Both the position numbers and the translations under genes were made by a program. The notes beneath the pieces were generated by a model that saw only the letters and a list, made by a program, of their open reading frames with translations, did not search any database and had not been told where the DNA came from. From an uncultured Robinsoniella sp. (GTDB taxonomy: Bacteria; Bacillota; Clostridia; Lachnospirales; Lachnospiraceae), in the NCBI GenBank assembly GCA_900539655.1, contig UQCR01000070.1, positions 1-36,910 on the forward strand: a stretch of 36,910 bases of DNA. The letters are read 5' to 3'. Shown piece after piece: positions 14,529 to 21,784 of this stretch (position 1 is the stretch's first letter; each line of letters begins with the position of its first letter).

Positions 14529-17500
14529 TTAATTACTATACTTTGCAAAATCATTTGATTTCGTATCATAACTATGAAAATAAGATTTGGGAGTGTACTG
14601 ATTGTGAACTTCAACGATAACATCATCTCCCGGTTTAATGGTAACCGTACCCTTTTTCAGGTCAATTCTGTTTTCCCCCACATCCTTGCCATCGGCATTC
14701 TTAATGACAAGTGCCGGATCTCCGTAGGTGTACTCTTTTGGCATAATCTCCGAAATTCGGAATACTGTCTCATGGTAAACAGTTATATAGGAACTGATCT
14801 GGTTATCTGTCAGTATCACAGCTGACTGGAATGAATCCCCGCTGATACTGTTTATTTCTATCATAAACTGATCCTTAGACAGCTTTGCACGTACCTCATC
14901 ATCAACACCGTCAATTATTTTTTGTATTCTGACCTTGGCTTCCTGCCTAAGCGGTTTCACAATAGGAATGTTATAAGGTAATTTTTTCGGAGTCCATACT
15001 CCGTTGTCGACCCAGTAAAAGGAAACATTCGTTTTGCTGATATCGCCTTCGTTAGAGTACAATCCTTTTTTTCCTTCACTGAAAGGATATTGTTTATCGT
15101 AATCTGTATTCTCCTGACCGATATCCACCGGTTCCAAATCCTTTGAATTTTCCTCTAATTCAATATTAAAGGATAGGGTGTAAACGGCTCTGGGATCCAG
15201 GAAATAATCTTTACCGAAGTCTACTTTAATTGTCTTACCGCTTGTGGTTACTGTATAATCGTTTTTGTTCATGACTTCCGGTACTGCCCCTGCCTCCGGC
15301 GCTAATTTTGTTACTTTTAAATCTAATGATTTCGATGCAAACTTTACATGGCTGCTTAATGTATCCTGAATGGCTACTCCGGCAATCTGCTTTGTAATCG
15401 TACTGGTGATGGATTTAAATGCATCTTTAAGTCCTTCGGCATCATTGCCTGCAAGGTAGTCTTTCAGCGCTGCTTTTGGTGTCTCGGTTAAAGTCTTCAA
15501 ATAGTCTATGTTATCTGACATGGTGCTTCCGGCTACCCCAACTACATAAAATCCGCTTAAATCCGGAAGGGCTGCTGCTGCATCTAATCCAGCCTGCTTA
15601 TCACGTTCCGTTGTGGTCGAACCCCCGCCAAAAGGAGCGGTTGGTGCACCGTCGGTAACGAATACAACAAATTTTTTTCTTTTTTCGGAACCGCTGCTTT
15701 CGCTGCCAAACAGCATTTCATTTGCTTTCGCCAGTGCCAGACTGTAATCTGTACCGCCGCCAACTTTAAGATTTCCACTTCCTGTCTTCCCATCTGCAAT
15801 TCCTGCTTCTCCAATAATACTCTTCAAGCTGTTTGCGGATAGATTATCATTCAGGTTTGCCCATGTATTAATTGTTGTATCAAATTCCACAATTGCGATT
15901 CTATTATTACTCTGGCTGCTTTTCAGCGTATCAATGATATTTCTGGTGGCTGTCTTCAGATAATCCATTCTTCTGGAACCCAGGCTCGCATTGCTGCTAT
16001 TGTTCATGTTCCATGCCATACTGCCGGAACTGTCTAATACAAGAACGATATCAGCAGGCTCCGGTGCTGTTTCCGGCGTTCCCGTTACATCTAAGTACAA
16101 CCTATACTTATCTTCCCCTCTGAGATTGGTATCTTTATTTTCTCCCTGATCTCCAAGGTAGTCGATCTGCTTCTTATGGTGGACCTCACCGTATTCATCC
16201 GTACTTCCTGAATCTCTGACCGGTTGAAGGTAAAAATCAAAGGAAACGCTTGTGCCGGTCCTGATCCAGCTGTCGCTGGCAAATGAGTTTTTATAACTGA
16301 TGTTTCCATTCCGATCCATACTCAGTCCATATAATGTGTTATTACCCTGTTTTGCATAAAGTAGTTTGTCGTAACCCTCTACAGGGTCAATTGCTGAATA
16401 TAGTTCTTCCAGGCTTTCCAATTTCTGATTTTTTCCCAGAGAAAGGTTAAACGGACTTCCACTTATTTTTTTCCCGGTGTAAAAGTCATAACAGTTTACA
16501 GTAACGGAAGAAACTGCATCATAGTACAAAATAATGGTCTTGCTGACTTTTTCCCAATACGATCCATACGGGCTGTATTTATACTGAACTGCATTACCGT
16601 CATTGTATAAATAATAAACCTGATCATCTCCGTGCTTTGCTGTTAATAAAGAACCATAGCCGTTTATCTTCCCTACTTTTTGCTCAATTCCGTCTATATC
16701 AAGACTTTCCATGTTGGATATCTCGATAGTCGTCGGACTTCCGCTGATTTTCTTTTGCGTTGCGCTATCTCTGCATTCAATCTTAACCGTCTTGCCCGCT
16801 GCATAACTCTCGACACTTCTCAGTTCAAAAGAAAGTGCATATACACTGAATTTATCCGATGAAAACGCCACATCTTTTACAACTCCGTCAGCTTCTACCG
16901 TAACATCTGCCTGATCGGTAATATCCACAACCTGGATGCCATTAGGCGCCGCTTCATTTTCTTCCAGATGCTGTACCCTTACCTGCGTATCTGCATCTAC
17001 TTTGTCTGTTTGTACAGATGCACCGTTTCTGAAGTTCATGTGAACCATTACGTCTCCTGCAGGTTCTACTTCTTTCTTTTCTCCTGTTGTGTCATCTGTT
17101 ATTACAAAACTGATATCATATGCTACAAATCCCGCCAGTGAAGTATCTTCTTTACCAGAAGCTGCCTCTTCCAGTTTCATCTGGGTCTGGTTAAATGCTG
17201 CATTCGTACTTTCTATCTGCTCTTTTTCTTCCTGCGTGGCTTCTGACGGAACTTCTTTTCTAAGTATGGGTGTGACAGCCAGCTGTGCATCTTTTGGGAT
17301 AATGCCTGCATCAGCATTTACCCTGACTTCAACCGTTTCATCCTGATATATTCCTTCAAACGGAACATCTGCCTCTGTACCGTTGGTACTCTCTTCTGAC
17401 ACGCTGTTATTCGCTGTCTCTGAAACGGCTTCCGATTTATCCTCTGTCGAATTATCATTTGATCCGGCTTCTGTCTCTATCCCTGTGTGCGGTTCCGACT

Positions 17501-17831
17501 GTGGTTCCACCTGTGATTCCGACTGTTGCCCATCTAACTTCTGTGAATCTGATATTTCGGATTGCTTTGTATTTTCGGCTTCTGTCTCGGGTACATCCGT
17601 TATTTTATTCTCTATGCTTCCATGCTCTGACTCACCGCTTCCCTGACCGGCTGATTCCGGGTCCGCAAGCTCAATCACACCGGATTTTATTTCTGAGGAC
17701 TCTGCTCCTGCTGCGGAGGAATCATTGTCTGCTATTTTATTCTCACTTGCCATTAGGGAAATATTATTGCTCAGCAGCAATGCAACACATAAAACAACTG
17801 CCAGCAATCTCTGTTTAACTTTATTCTTCAT
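14529..17831 (-). CDS. Large secreted vWA-domain surface protein
   Basis: The 1100-residue protein has a signal peptide (VVLCVALLLSNNISLMAS) and an acidic Ser/Glu-rich stretch to about residue 150. Two related modules follow with a GKKISGSP core (about 345-440 and 445-540). A von Willebrand A domain has its metal site DSSGSM near residue 598 and TDGAP near 727. The C-terminus is Cna-B/collagen-binding-like (RQEAKVRIQKII ... DDVIVEVHNQYTP) and ends SYFHSYDTKSNDFAKYSN. There is no LPXTG-type signal or membrane anchor, so it must be held by partners or released. AAGGAGGAAGTC precedes the ATG. It is the second gene of the matrix operon. Adhesion is the likely role, an inference from its domains. 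Confidence 0.85.
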   Translation of the reverse strand: MKNKVKQRLLAVVLCVALLLSNNISLMASENKIADNDSSAAGAESSEIKSGVIELADPESAGQGSGESEHGSIENKITDVPETEAENTKQSEISDSQKLDGQQSESQVEPQSEPHTGIETEAGSNDNSTEDKSEAVSETANNSVSEESTNGTEADVPFEGIYQDETVEVRVNADAGIIPKDAQLAVTPILRKEVPSEATQEEKEQIESTNAAFNQTQMKLEEAASGKEDTSLAGFVAYDISFVITDDTTGEKKEVEPAGDVMVHMNFRNGASVQTDKVDADTQVRVQHLEENEAAPNGIQVVDITDQADVTVEADGVVKDVAFSSDKFSVYALSFELRSVESYAAGKTVKIECRDSATQKKISGSPTTIEISNMESLDIDGIEQKVGKINGYGSLLTAKHGDDQVYYLYNDGNAVQYKYSPYGSYWEKVSKTIILYYDAVSSVTVNCYDFYTGKKISGSPFNLSLGKNQKLESLEELYSAIDPVEGYDKLLYAKQGNNTLYGLSMDRNGNISYKNSFASDSWIRTGTSVSFDFYLQPVRDSGSTDEYGEVHHKKQIDYLGDQGENKDTNLRGEDKYRLYLDVTGTPETAPEPADIVLVLDSSGSMAWNMNNSSNASLGSRRMDYLKTATRNIIDTLKSSQSNNRIAIVEFDTTINTWANLNDNLSANSLKSIIGEAGIADGKTGSGNLKVGGGTDYSLALAKANEMLFGSESSGSEKRKKFVVFVTDGAPTAPFGGGSTTTERDKQAGLDAAAALPDLSGFYVVGVAGSTMSDNIDYLKTLTETPKAALKDYLAGNDAEGLKDAFKSITSTITKQIAGVAIQDTLSSHVKFASKSLDLKVTKLAPEAGAVPEVMNKNDYTVTTSGKTIKVDFGKDYFLDPRAVYTLSFNIELEENSKDLEPVDIGQENTDYDKQYPFSEGKKGLYSNEGDISKTNVSFYWVDNGVWTPKKLPYNIPIVKPLRQEAKVRIQKIIDGVDDEVRAKLSKDQFMIEINSISGDSFQSAVILTDNQISSYITVYHETVFRISEIMPKEYTYGDPALVIKNADGKDVGENRIDLKKGTVTIKPGDDVIVEVHNQYTPKSYFHSYDTKSNDFAKYSN

Positions 17832-17858
17832 GACTTCCTCCTTCTTTTTATTCTTCTT

Positions 17859-18308
17859 TTATTCTTCTTCTATTCCGCTTTCATCCAACGCATTGTCAAT
17901 CAGCTTTAACAGCTCAAGGGCGCTCCTGAAATTCTTTGTGATTTTTTTCTCCGCCCAGACAACCTGCCCCTGCCATGTGGCATTTTGACGATATTGAACA
18001 TGAACGATGAATGTTGCCTGTTCCCCGGTTTGATTGATTACTTCATCTTTATCCATTACTCTTACCGCCTCCTGTGTCGTCGTATTTTCCTTCTCTATAA
18101 ACTGTCTGCTCTTCATTGCTGCCTGCGGGTAATTTATTTTTTCAAACAAACCATCCATCTTGGCAATGAGCTGAAATTCATTTTCAAACTGAACTGCTTT
18201 CCTGCTGTAACAGTGATACAGTCTGCCTTTGCCTTCTCTGTTATTTACGCTGTCAATGCAGATACATAAAATATTTGGGGCTGCAGAATTTATTTGAATT
18301 TTGTCCAT
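17859..18308 (-). CDS. Conserved small protein with YRQ-WQG motif (paralogue B)
   Basis: I do not know a function for this 149-residue protein. It has no signal peptide or membrane segment. It shares with the protein at 19773: LYHCYSRKAVQFENEF against IYHCYLKQALPFYGLS, then FIVHVQYRQNATWQGQVVWA against FYIKIRYRQHGSWQGEIQFA, and FRSALELLKLIDNALDES against FRSVQEMLGYVYNVLEHS. I chose the ATG at 18308 because GGGGAGGTCGCATCAG precedes it; the frame is open to 18341. It is the first gene of the matrix operon, directly after promoter A. A regulatory or assembly role inside the cell is possible. Confidence 0.75.
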   Translation of the reverse strand: MDKIQINSAAPNILCICIDSVNNREGKGRLYHCYSRKAVQFENEFQLIAKMDGLFEKINYPQAAMKSRQFIEKENTTTQEAVRVMDKDEVINQTGEQATFIVHVQYRQNATWQGQVVWAEKKITKNFRSALELLKLIDNALDESGIEEE

Positions 18309-18339
18309 CTGATGCGACCTCCCCGTCTTTTCTAATAAC

Positions 18340-18412
18340 ACTATAACAAACCAGGTATTTCGCTACCTCTTTCGTCAGGAACTTTTTTGATTTTTTTCAC
18401 ATTTCATGAAAT
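18340..18412 (-). promoter_or_regulatory. Promoter A of the matrix operon
   Basis: Reading the minus strand: palindrome ATTTCATGAAAT (18401-18412), ATCAAAAAA (18383-18391), direct repeat GAAAGAG then GAAA (18367-18373 and 18358-18361, 12-bp period), 12 bases, TATAGT (18340-18345). No -35 box is present, as expected for an activator-dependent promoter. The start would be near 18333, 25 bases before the first gene. Element order matches promoter B at 7231, and the spacing from the A-rich tract to the -10 is identical. Confidence 0.77.
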
Positions 18413-18461
18413 TCTTTTTTTGAGCTTTTCGTCCGCTTTATTTTCAGACCTGTTTGGCGCA

Positions 18462-18505
18462 CAAAAAAACACAGCCTCCCATCTCAGGTGACTGTGTTTT
18501 TCTTG
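18462..18505 (-). terminator. Terminator of the regulatory operon
   Basis: On the minus strand AACACAG and CTGTGTT pair around a 17-base loop and are followed by a run of seven T residues. Flanking A residues on the other side may make it bidirectional. It separates the BTAD regulator unit from the matrix operon promoter. Confidence 0.75.
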
Positions 18506-18528
18506 AATCTAATATCAGTTAAGCCCGT

Positions 18529-18774
18529 CTATACCCATTTCAGATCTCCGGAAACAAAATTCAGTTTACTGGAGCCGTTCTTCATATCTGCAACAGATGC
18601 TGTATAATAATTAATCTTGTTACGGCCTCCTCCTTCATCCTTAAAGTTCCGGTCAATACGGGTAGAAATAATCGAACAGTTTTCTTTATTGGTACCCGGC
18701 AGCAGCAATAAAAACTGGCATGGGCTGTATCTCGTATACAGATCCCCCCTGCGAAGGGATCGCTGGATCGCCAT
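18529..18774 (-). pseudogene. C-terminal piece of the BTAD regulator (degenerate GGDEF-like domain)
   Basis: This 81-codon frame begins with the ATG directly after the TAG stop of the BTAD gene, in the same reading frame. SLRRGDLYTRYSPCQFLLLLPG followed by ENCSIISTRIDRNF resembles the end of a GGDEF fold (RRGD..xR.GGDEF..LLP), with YSPCQF replacing the GGDEF signature, so it is not a cyclase. It is the expected C-terminus of the upstream protein. The TAG-ATG junction could allow reinitiation: an AGGAGG lies 17 bases before the ATG, longer than ideal. Confidence 0.7.
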
Positions 18775-19776
18775 CTAGAATTTCTGGGATACCTCCTGCA
18801 GTTTCTTGGGTGACTCTAAAGGTGCGCCGCTTGAATCCGTCAGGGTACAAAGCATTAAGAACACAGACTGCCCTGTCCGTTCCATCATTCTGCTCAGTAT
18901 ACGGTAATTATCAATAAAGCTGGGCAGAGTGCAATAATATGCTCCTTTTCGTTCGTCTTCTTCCTTTAACCCTGCTTTAATATCAACAATTGTCCTCACC
19001 GGCTGCTGAATGTGGCTGCTCATCACCTGGAAACGTTCCATCATCTTTTTGGAAGGCGATAATCCAAGTTCATCAAAAAACATCTTTGTAGCATCCTGAT
19101 AGACATCCATTGCTTCTTTATACCGATTCATGGCAATCAGGCTGTCTATTCGCCAGATCTGCCATTCTTCAAACGGATAAACCTGGGCAGCTGACGTAGA
19201 GAGCCTCAATATCTCTTCATATTCCCTCTGTTTATCCAATTCCTCACATACAATTCGCAGACTGGAAAAGTAAACTTCCTGATAATGGATATTCGCCGCC
19301 ATAGCCCATTCTTCCCCTACCATCATGGGAAAAAATTCACCTTGGTAGATCATACAGGCTTCTTTTAGACAGGCAAGCCTGCTTTTTTCATCTATTAGAG
19401 AAAATCCTTTCTCCGTCAATTCTTCAAACTCATAAATATCAGCATAAATAGGAATCTCCTCATTCCATCTGCACATCCCGTTTTGTACGGTAATATAATT
19501 ATCCTTTGGTAGTCCTGCAGACTCTAGGAGTTTGCGAAGACGGAATATTGTATTATTCAAGCTGCTGTTTCCGTTCTCAACCTCATCTCTGCCATACAGA
19601 TATTGAATCAGAGAACCCTTAGATACACCTGTTTTCTTGTTTAAAACCATAATTTGAAATAATTGAACCGATTTTGCCAGATTATTTCTTCCAAAAGAAA
19701 TTGCATTCGTTCCATAAGTAACATGGAATTCACCCAGCATATGTACATATAAAGCCTTATCATCCACTATTTTCAT
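18775..19776 (-). CDS. BTAD-domain (SARP-like) transcriptional regulator, truncated by an in-frame TAG
   Basis: The 333-residue product has an N-terminal winged-helix region of the OmpR/SARP type (about 8-100; LYVHMLGEFHVTYGTNAISF, SLNNTIFRLRKLLESAGLP). A bacterial transcriptional activation domain with helical repeats follows (about 105-255; YQGEFFP, RYKEAMDVYQDATKMFFDELGLSPS). Then comes the beginning of a degenerate GGDEF-like domain (about 280-333), which stops at TAG (18775-18777) and continues in the same frame from 18774. The DNA-binding and BTAD parts are intact. It overlaps the upstream WQG gene by ATGA, with GGGAGG before the ATG. By context it is the probable activator of promoters A and B; that link is inference. 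Confidence 0.85.
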   Translation of the reverse strand: MKIVDDKALYVHMLGEFHVTYGTNAISFGRNNLAKSVQLFQIMVLNKKTGVSKGSLIQYLYGRDEVENGNSSLNNTIFRLRKLLESAGLPKDNYITVQNGMCRWNEEIPIYADIYEFEELTEKGFSLIDEKSRLACLKEACMIYQGEFFPMMVGEEWAMAANIHYQEVYFSSLRIVCEELDKQREYEEILRLSTSAAQVYPFEEWQIWRIDSLIAMNRYKEAMDVYQDATKMFFDELGLSPSKKMMERFQVMSSHIQQPVRTIVDIKAGLKEEDERKGAYYCTLPSFIDNYRILSRMMERTGQSVFLMLCTLTDSSGAPLESPKKLQEVSQKF

Positions 19777-20261
19777 CTATACTGCCTCCCTTGCCGTATT
19801 TCACAGCTATGTTCCAGCACGTTATAGACATAACCCAGCATTTCCTGTACACTGCGAAACAAGCGTTTTTTATTGTTTCCGGCAAACTGAATTTCGCCCT
19901 GCCAGCTTCCATGCTGGCGATAACGAATCTTAATATAGAAAGTAAGGTATTTTCCATGTACATCTGAAAAGTCTTTTAAATTATGAAATGGTTCCGGTTT
20001 GCTTTTCCTTCTAACACAATCATTGTCCAAGGAATATGTACGGTCAATCTGCGAAACTCCCATTTCATCCATTAACCTGTCTATTAATATAACCATCTCA
20101 GATAAACCATAAAAAGGAAGCGCCTGCTTTAAATAACAATGATAAATTTTACCAATTGGTATCTTATCCTCCATGTCATCAACCGAAATGACCAGATTAT
20201 CTCCAAAGATATGTATGAAACGCTCAGAATCCCTATTTTTATTTCCTTCAATTCCCTGCAT
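19773..20261 (-). CDS. Conserved small protein with YRQ-WQG motif (paralogue A)
   Basis: This 162-residue protein has no recognised function. It has no signal peptide. Shared landmarks with the protein at 17859 are YHCY..QALPF near residue 60, the YRQHGSWQG block near 125 and FRSVQEMLGYVYNVLEHS near 142. It is the first gene of the regulatory unit and overlaps the BTAD gene in ATGA, so the two proteins are made together. The start at 20261 lies only 23 bases from the left inverted repeat and has a poor ribosome site (CGGTAAG). Its promoter must therefore lie within or across the invertible segment. Confidence 0.72.
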   Translation of the reverse strand: MQGIEGNKNRDSERFIHIFGDNLVISVDDMEDKIPIGKIYHCYLKQALPFYGLSEMVILIDRLMDEMGVSQIDRTYSLDNDCVRRKSKPEPFHNLKDFSDVHGKYLTFYIKIRYRQHGSWQGEIQFAGNNKKRLFRSVQEMLGYVYNVLEHSCEIRQGRQYR

Positions 20262-20283
20262 AAAATCTTACCGTGCTTTCTAA

Positions 20284-20310
20284 TTTCGTGAAGTATTCAA
20301 CTCTATGAAA
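20284..20310. repeat. Left 27-bp inverted repeat (IRL) of the invertible segment
   Basis: Begins TTTCGTGAAGTATTCAAC and ends TCTATGAAA on the plus strand. It is an exact reverse complement of 21756-21782 over all 27 bases and the identity stops abruptly on both sides. Each repeat is itself an imperfect dyad (TTTCRTRRAGT arms, 8 of 11 matches, 5-base centre), as expected for a tyrosine-recombinase core site. Confidence 0.92.
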
Positions 20311-20358
20311 ATGAAAGAAAACCCGGGATATCTGCTAAATAATCTCTATGATATCGCA

Positions 20359-20377
20359 TTGACGGCAGAATTGACGG
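20359..20377 (+). repeat. Left pair of TTGACGG direct repeats (possible arm sites)
   Basis: TTGACGG occurs at 20359-20365 and 20371-20377, with a 12-bp period. A like pair with the same period and strand lies near the right end of the segment. Tn916- and lambda-type integrases bind such short arm repeats with their N-terminal domain. Confidence 0.5.
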
Positions 20378-20388
20378 TTTATATAAGT

Positions 20389-21519
20389 TTATATCATACT
20401 GCATGTCCGTTCCATCTGCCTTTTTTTGGCATCCATGGAAGTATGGACATAACGATTCAGGGTAATATTTACATTAGAGTGTCCTAAAATTTCACTTAAG
20501 CTTTTGGTATCAAAACCGTTTTCGATACATCTGGTTGCAAAAGTGTGGCGAAGTCCATGAAAATTTAATGGTGTAATATTTAACTGCTGGATGATCCTTC
20601 TAAAGTAGTACTGGTAGGTTCTGGGCTCCATATATTTATCATCTCTGCCCGTCAAAAAATAGGAATTCTCTTCCTTGGGCTTAACGGCATTTAAGATTGC
20701 AGCCATGGAGCTGGTTAATGGTATTTCCCGGATTGAACTGTTCGTCTTTGGCGTATCAATGATCACACTTGTTTTATGGGATGCTTTTTCAGAAATATTC
20801 TGAATCCGCTGCAAGGTATGGCGAATCTTTAATATGCCGCCATTCAGATCCAGATCAGACCACCGAAGGGCACATATTTCTCCCAGACGCATTCCGGTTA
20901 CCATACACATAAGCAACCCCAGCCGTTTTAGATCATGTATATCTTCCAGCGCATATGCGGACAATATTTTCTGCTCTTCCACGGTCAGAACTGCGATCTT
21001 TCTCCTGTTCCGGTCCGGTAATACTGCATTTTTAATTTGTATCTTGCAGCTGTACTCATCCTCAGCCATTTTAAGAATAGACTTTAGTACCATCACCAGA
21101 TCCTGGACCGTTTTTGCAGAAAGCCCGCCCTTGCCATCCAGACGTCCATTTTTAAGTTTTTTCGCAACAAACTGGTTCACTGCAAAAGAATTAATTTTCT
21201 GAATATCCATACTTGAAAACTCCGGTAACAAATGGTTTTCTAAAATCTTGGAATACTTGGAAAACGTGGATTCCTTGATAATTAATTTTTCCTTGTGCAT
21301 CCATTCTATACTGACTTTTTCAAAGGTAATCATAAAATGCTTCTTTGGAGCATCCGAAGATACATTTTTCATGATTTGAAGTTTTTCTTTTACCTCACGG
21401 TAAGTCTTTCCATATACGTATCCTAATTTTGTGCGGCCATTATCATCCACAGACTTATGATATCTTCCTTCCCAGCGGTTATCCTTTCTCTTGTAAATAT
21501 TTTCTCCTCGCTTGGACAT
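20389..21519 (-). CDS. Tyrosine recombinase (integrase family), probable DNA invertase of the switch
   Basis: The 376-residue enzyme is complete. The N-terminal region (about 1-60, IYKRKDNRWEGRYHKSVDDN) is an arm-DNA-binding-like domain and about 65-160 is the SAM-like core-binding domain. The catalytic domain carries Arg211 (TGMRLGE), Lys258 (DTPKTNS), His321 and Arg324 (HGLRHTFATR), His347 (LGHSNV) and the nucleophile Tyr357 (NRYVHT). It resembles Tn916/phage-type integrases, but nothing else of such elements is here. AAAGGAG lies eight bases before the ATG. The gene is wholly inside the inverted repeats, so it flips with the segment, as hin does with its own segment. No terminator is visible after its stop, so its transcript could run on into the WQG/BTAD genes in the present orientation. 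Confidence 0.92.
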   Translation of the reverse strand: MSKRGENIYKRKDNRWEGRYHKSVDDNGRTKLGYVYGKTYREVKEKLQIMKNVSSDAPKKHFMITFEKVSIEWMHKEKLIIKESTFSKYSKILENHLLPEFSSMDIQKINSFAVNQFVAKKLKNGRLDGKGGLSAKTVQDLVMVLKSILKMAEDEYSCKIQIKNAVLPDRNRRKIAVLTVEEQKILSAYALEDIHDLKRLGLLMCMVTGMRLGEICALRWSDLDLNGGILKIRHTLQRIQNISEKASHKTSVIIDTPKTNSSIREIPLTSSMAAILNAVKPKEENSYFLTGRDDKYMEPRTYQYYFRRIIQQLNITPLNFHGLRHTFATRCIENGFDTKSLSEILGHSNVNITLNRYVHTSMDAKKRQMERTCSMI

Positions 21520-21551
21520 TATAAAACTCCTTTCTTTTTCCGTACGCTTCT

Positions 21552-21557
21552 ATTATA
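21552..21557 (-). promoter_or_regulatory. -10 box of the recombinase gene
   Basis: TATAAT on the minus strand, about 33 bases before the recombinase start. No convincing -35 box was found 16-18 bases upstream. Confidence 0.5.
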
Positions 21558-21582
21558 GTGAATTTTCTAAGTTTTAATCTTC

Positions 21583-21601
21583 CTGACGATTTATTTGACG
21601 G
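21583..21601 (+). repeat. Right pair of TGACG direct repeats (possible arm sites)
   Basis: CTGACGA (21583-21589) and TTGACGG (21595-21601) repeat with a 12-bp period, on the same strand as the left pair at 20359. Confidence 0.45.
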
Positions 21602-21679
21602 CTTTTAATGGTAAATTACTTTAATTAGCTCTTTGGTGAGTGTTTAAAATTTCTTAATAATTCTTTTTTGGCAAGAATG

Positions 21680-21708
21680 TTTACTATTTTTCGCGAATAT
21701 GATAGAAT
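21680..21708 (+). promoter_or_regulatory. Outward promoter inside the invertible segment
   Basis: On the plus strand TTTACT (21680-21685), a 17-base spacer and an extended -10, TGATAGAAT (hexamer 21703-21708). It now points right, through the right inverted repeat and into the terminator at 21785. After inversion its -10 would fall at about 20358-20363 on the minus strand, aimed at the WQG/BTAD genes whose first codon is at 20261. Confidence 0.7.
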
Positions 21709-21755
21709 AATTAAAATTGGAAACTGAAAAAGTTAGTATTTTCTATGAAAAAACC

Positions 21756-21782
21756 TTTCATAGAGTTGAATACTTCACGAAA
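21756..21782. repeat. Right 27-bp inverted repeat (IRR) of the invertible segment
   Basis: Exact reverse complement of 20284-20310 (begins TTTCATAGAGTTGAATAC). Just inside it, CTATGAAA (21743-21750) pairs with TTTCATAG (21756-21763) to form a small extra dyad. Confidence 0.92.
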
Positions 21783-21784
21783 GC

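Larger units (their letters stand above)
20284..21782. mobile_element. Putative self-encoded invertible DNA switch
   Basis: A segment of about 1.5 kb is bounded by perfect 27-bp inverted repeats and contains one intact tyrosine-recombinase gene, its own promoter, a second outward-facing promoter and pairs of short direct repeats near each end. No other phage or conjugation genes are present, and the flanking repeats are inverted rather than direct, so inversion rather than excision is predicted. The left end abuts the WQG/BTAD regulatory genes and the right end abuts a terminator. Confidence 0.8.

Noticed and set aside
18775..18777. TAG read as pyrrolysine or another recoded amino acid
   Set aside because: No pyl genes or downstream recoding structure is visible. 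A nonsense mutation or split gene is simpler.
20389..21519. Tyrosine recombinase as sign of an integrated phage or conjugative element
   Set aside because: No other phage, relaxase or excisionase genes are present, and the flanking 27-bp repeats are inverted, not direct. An invertible segment fits better.
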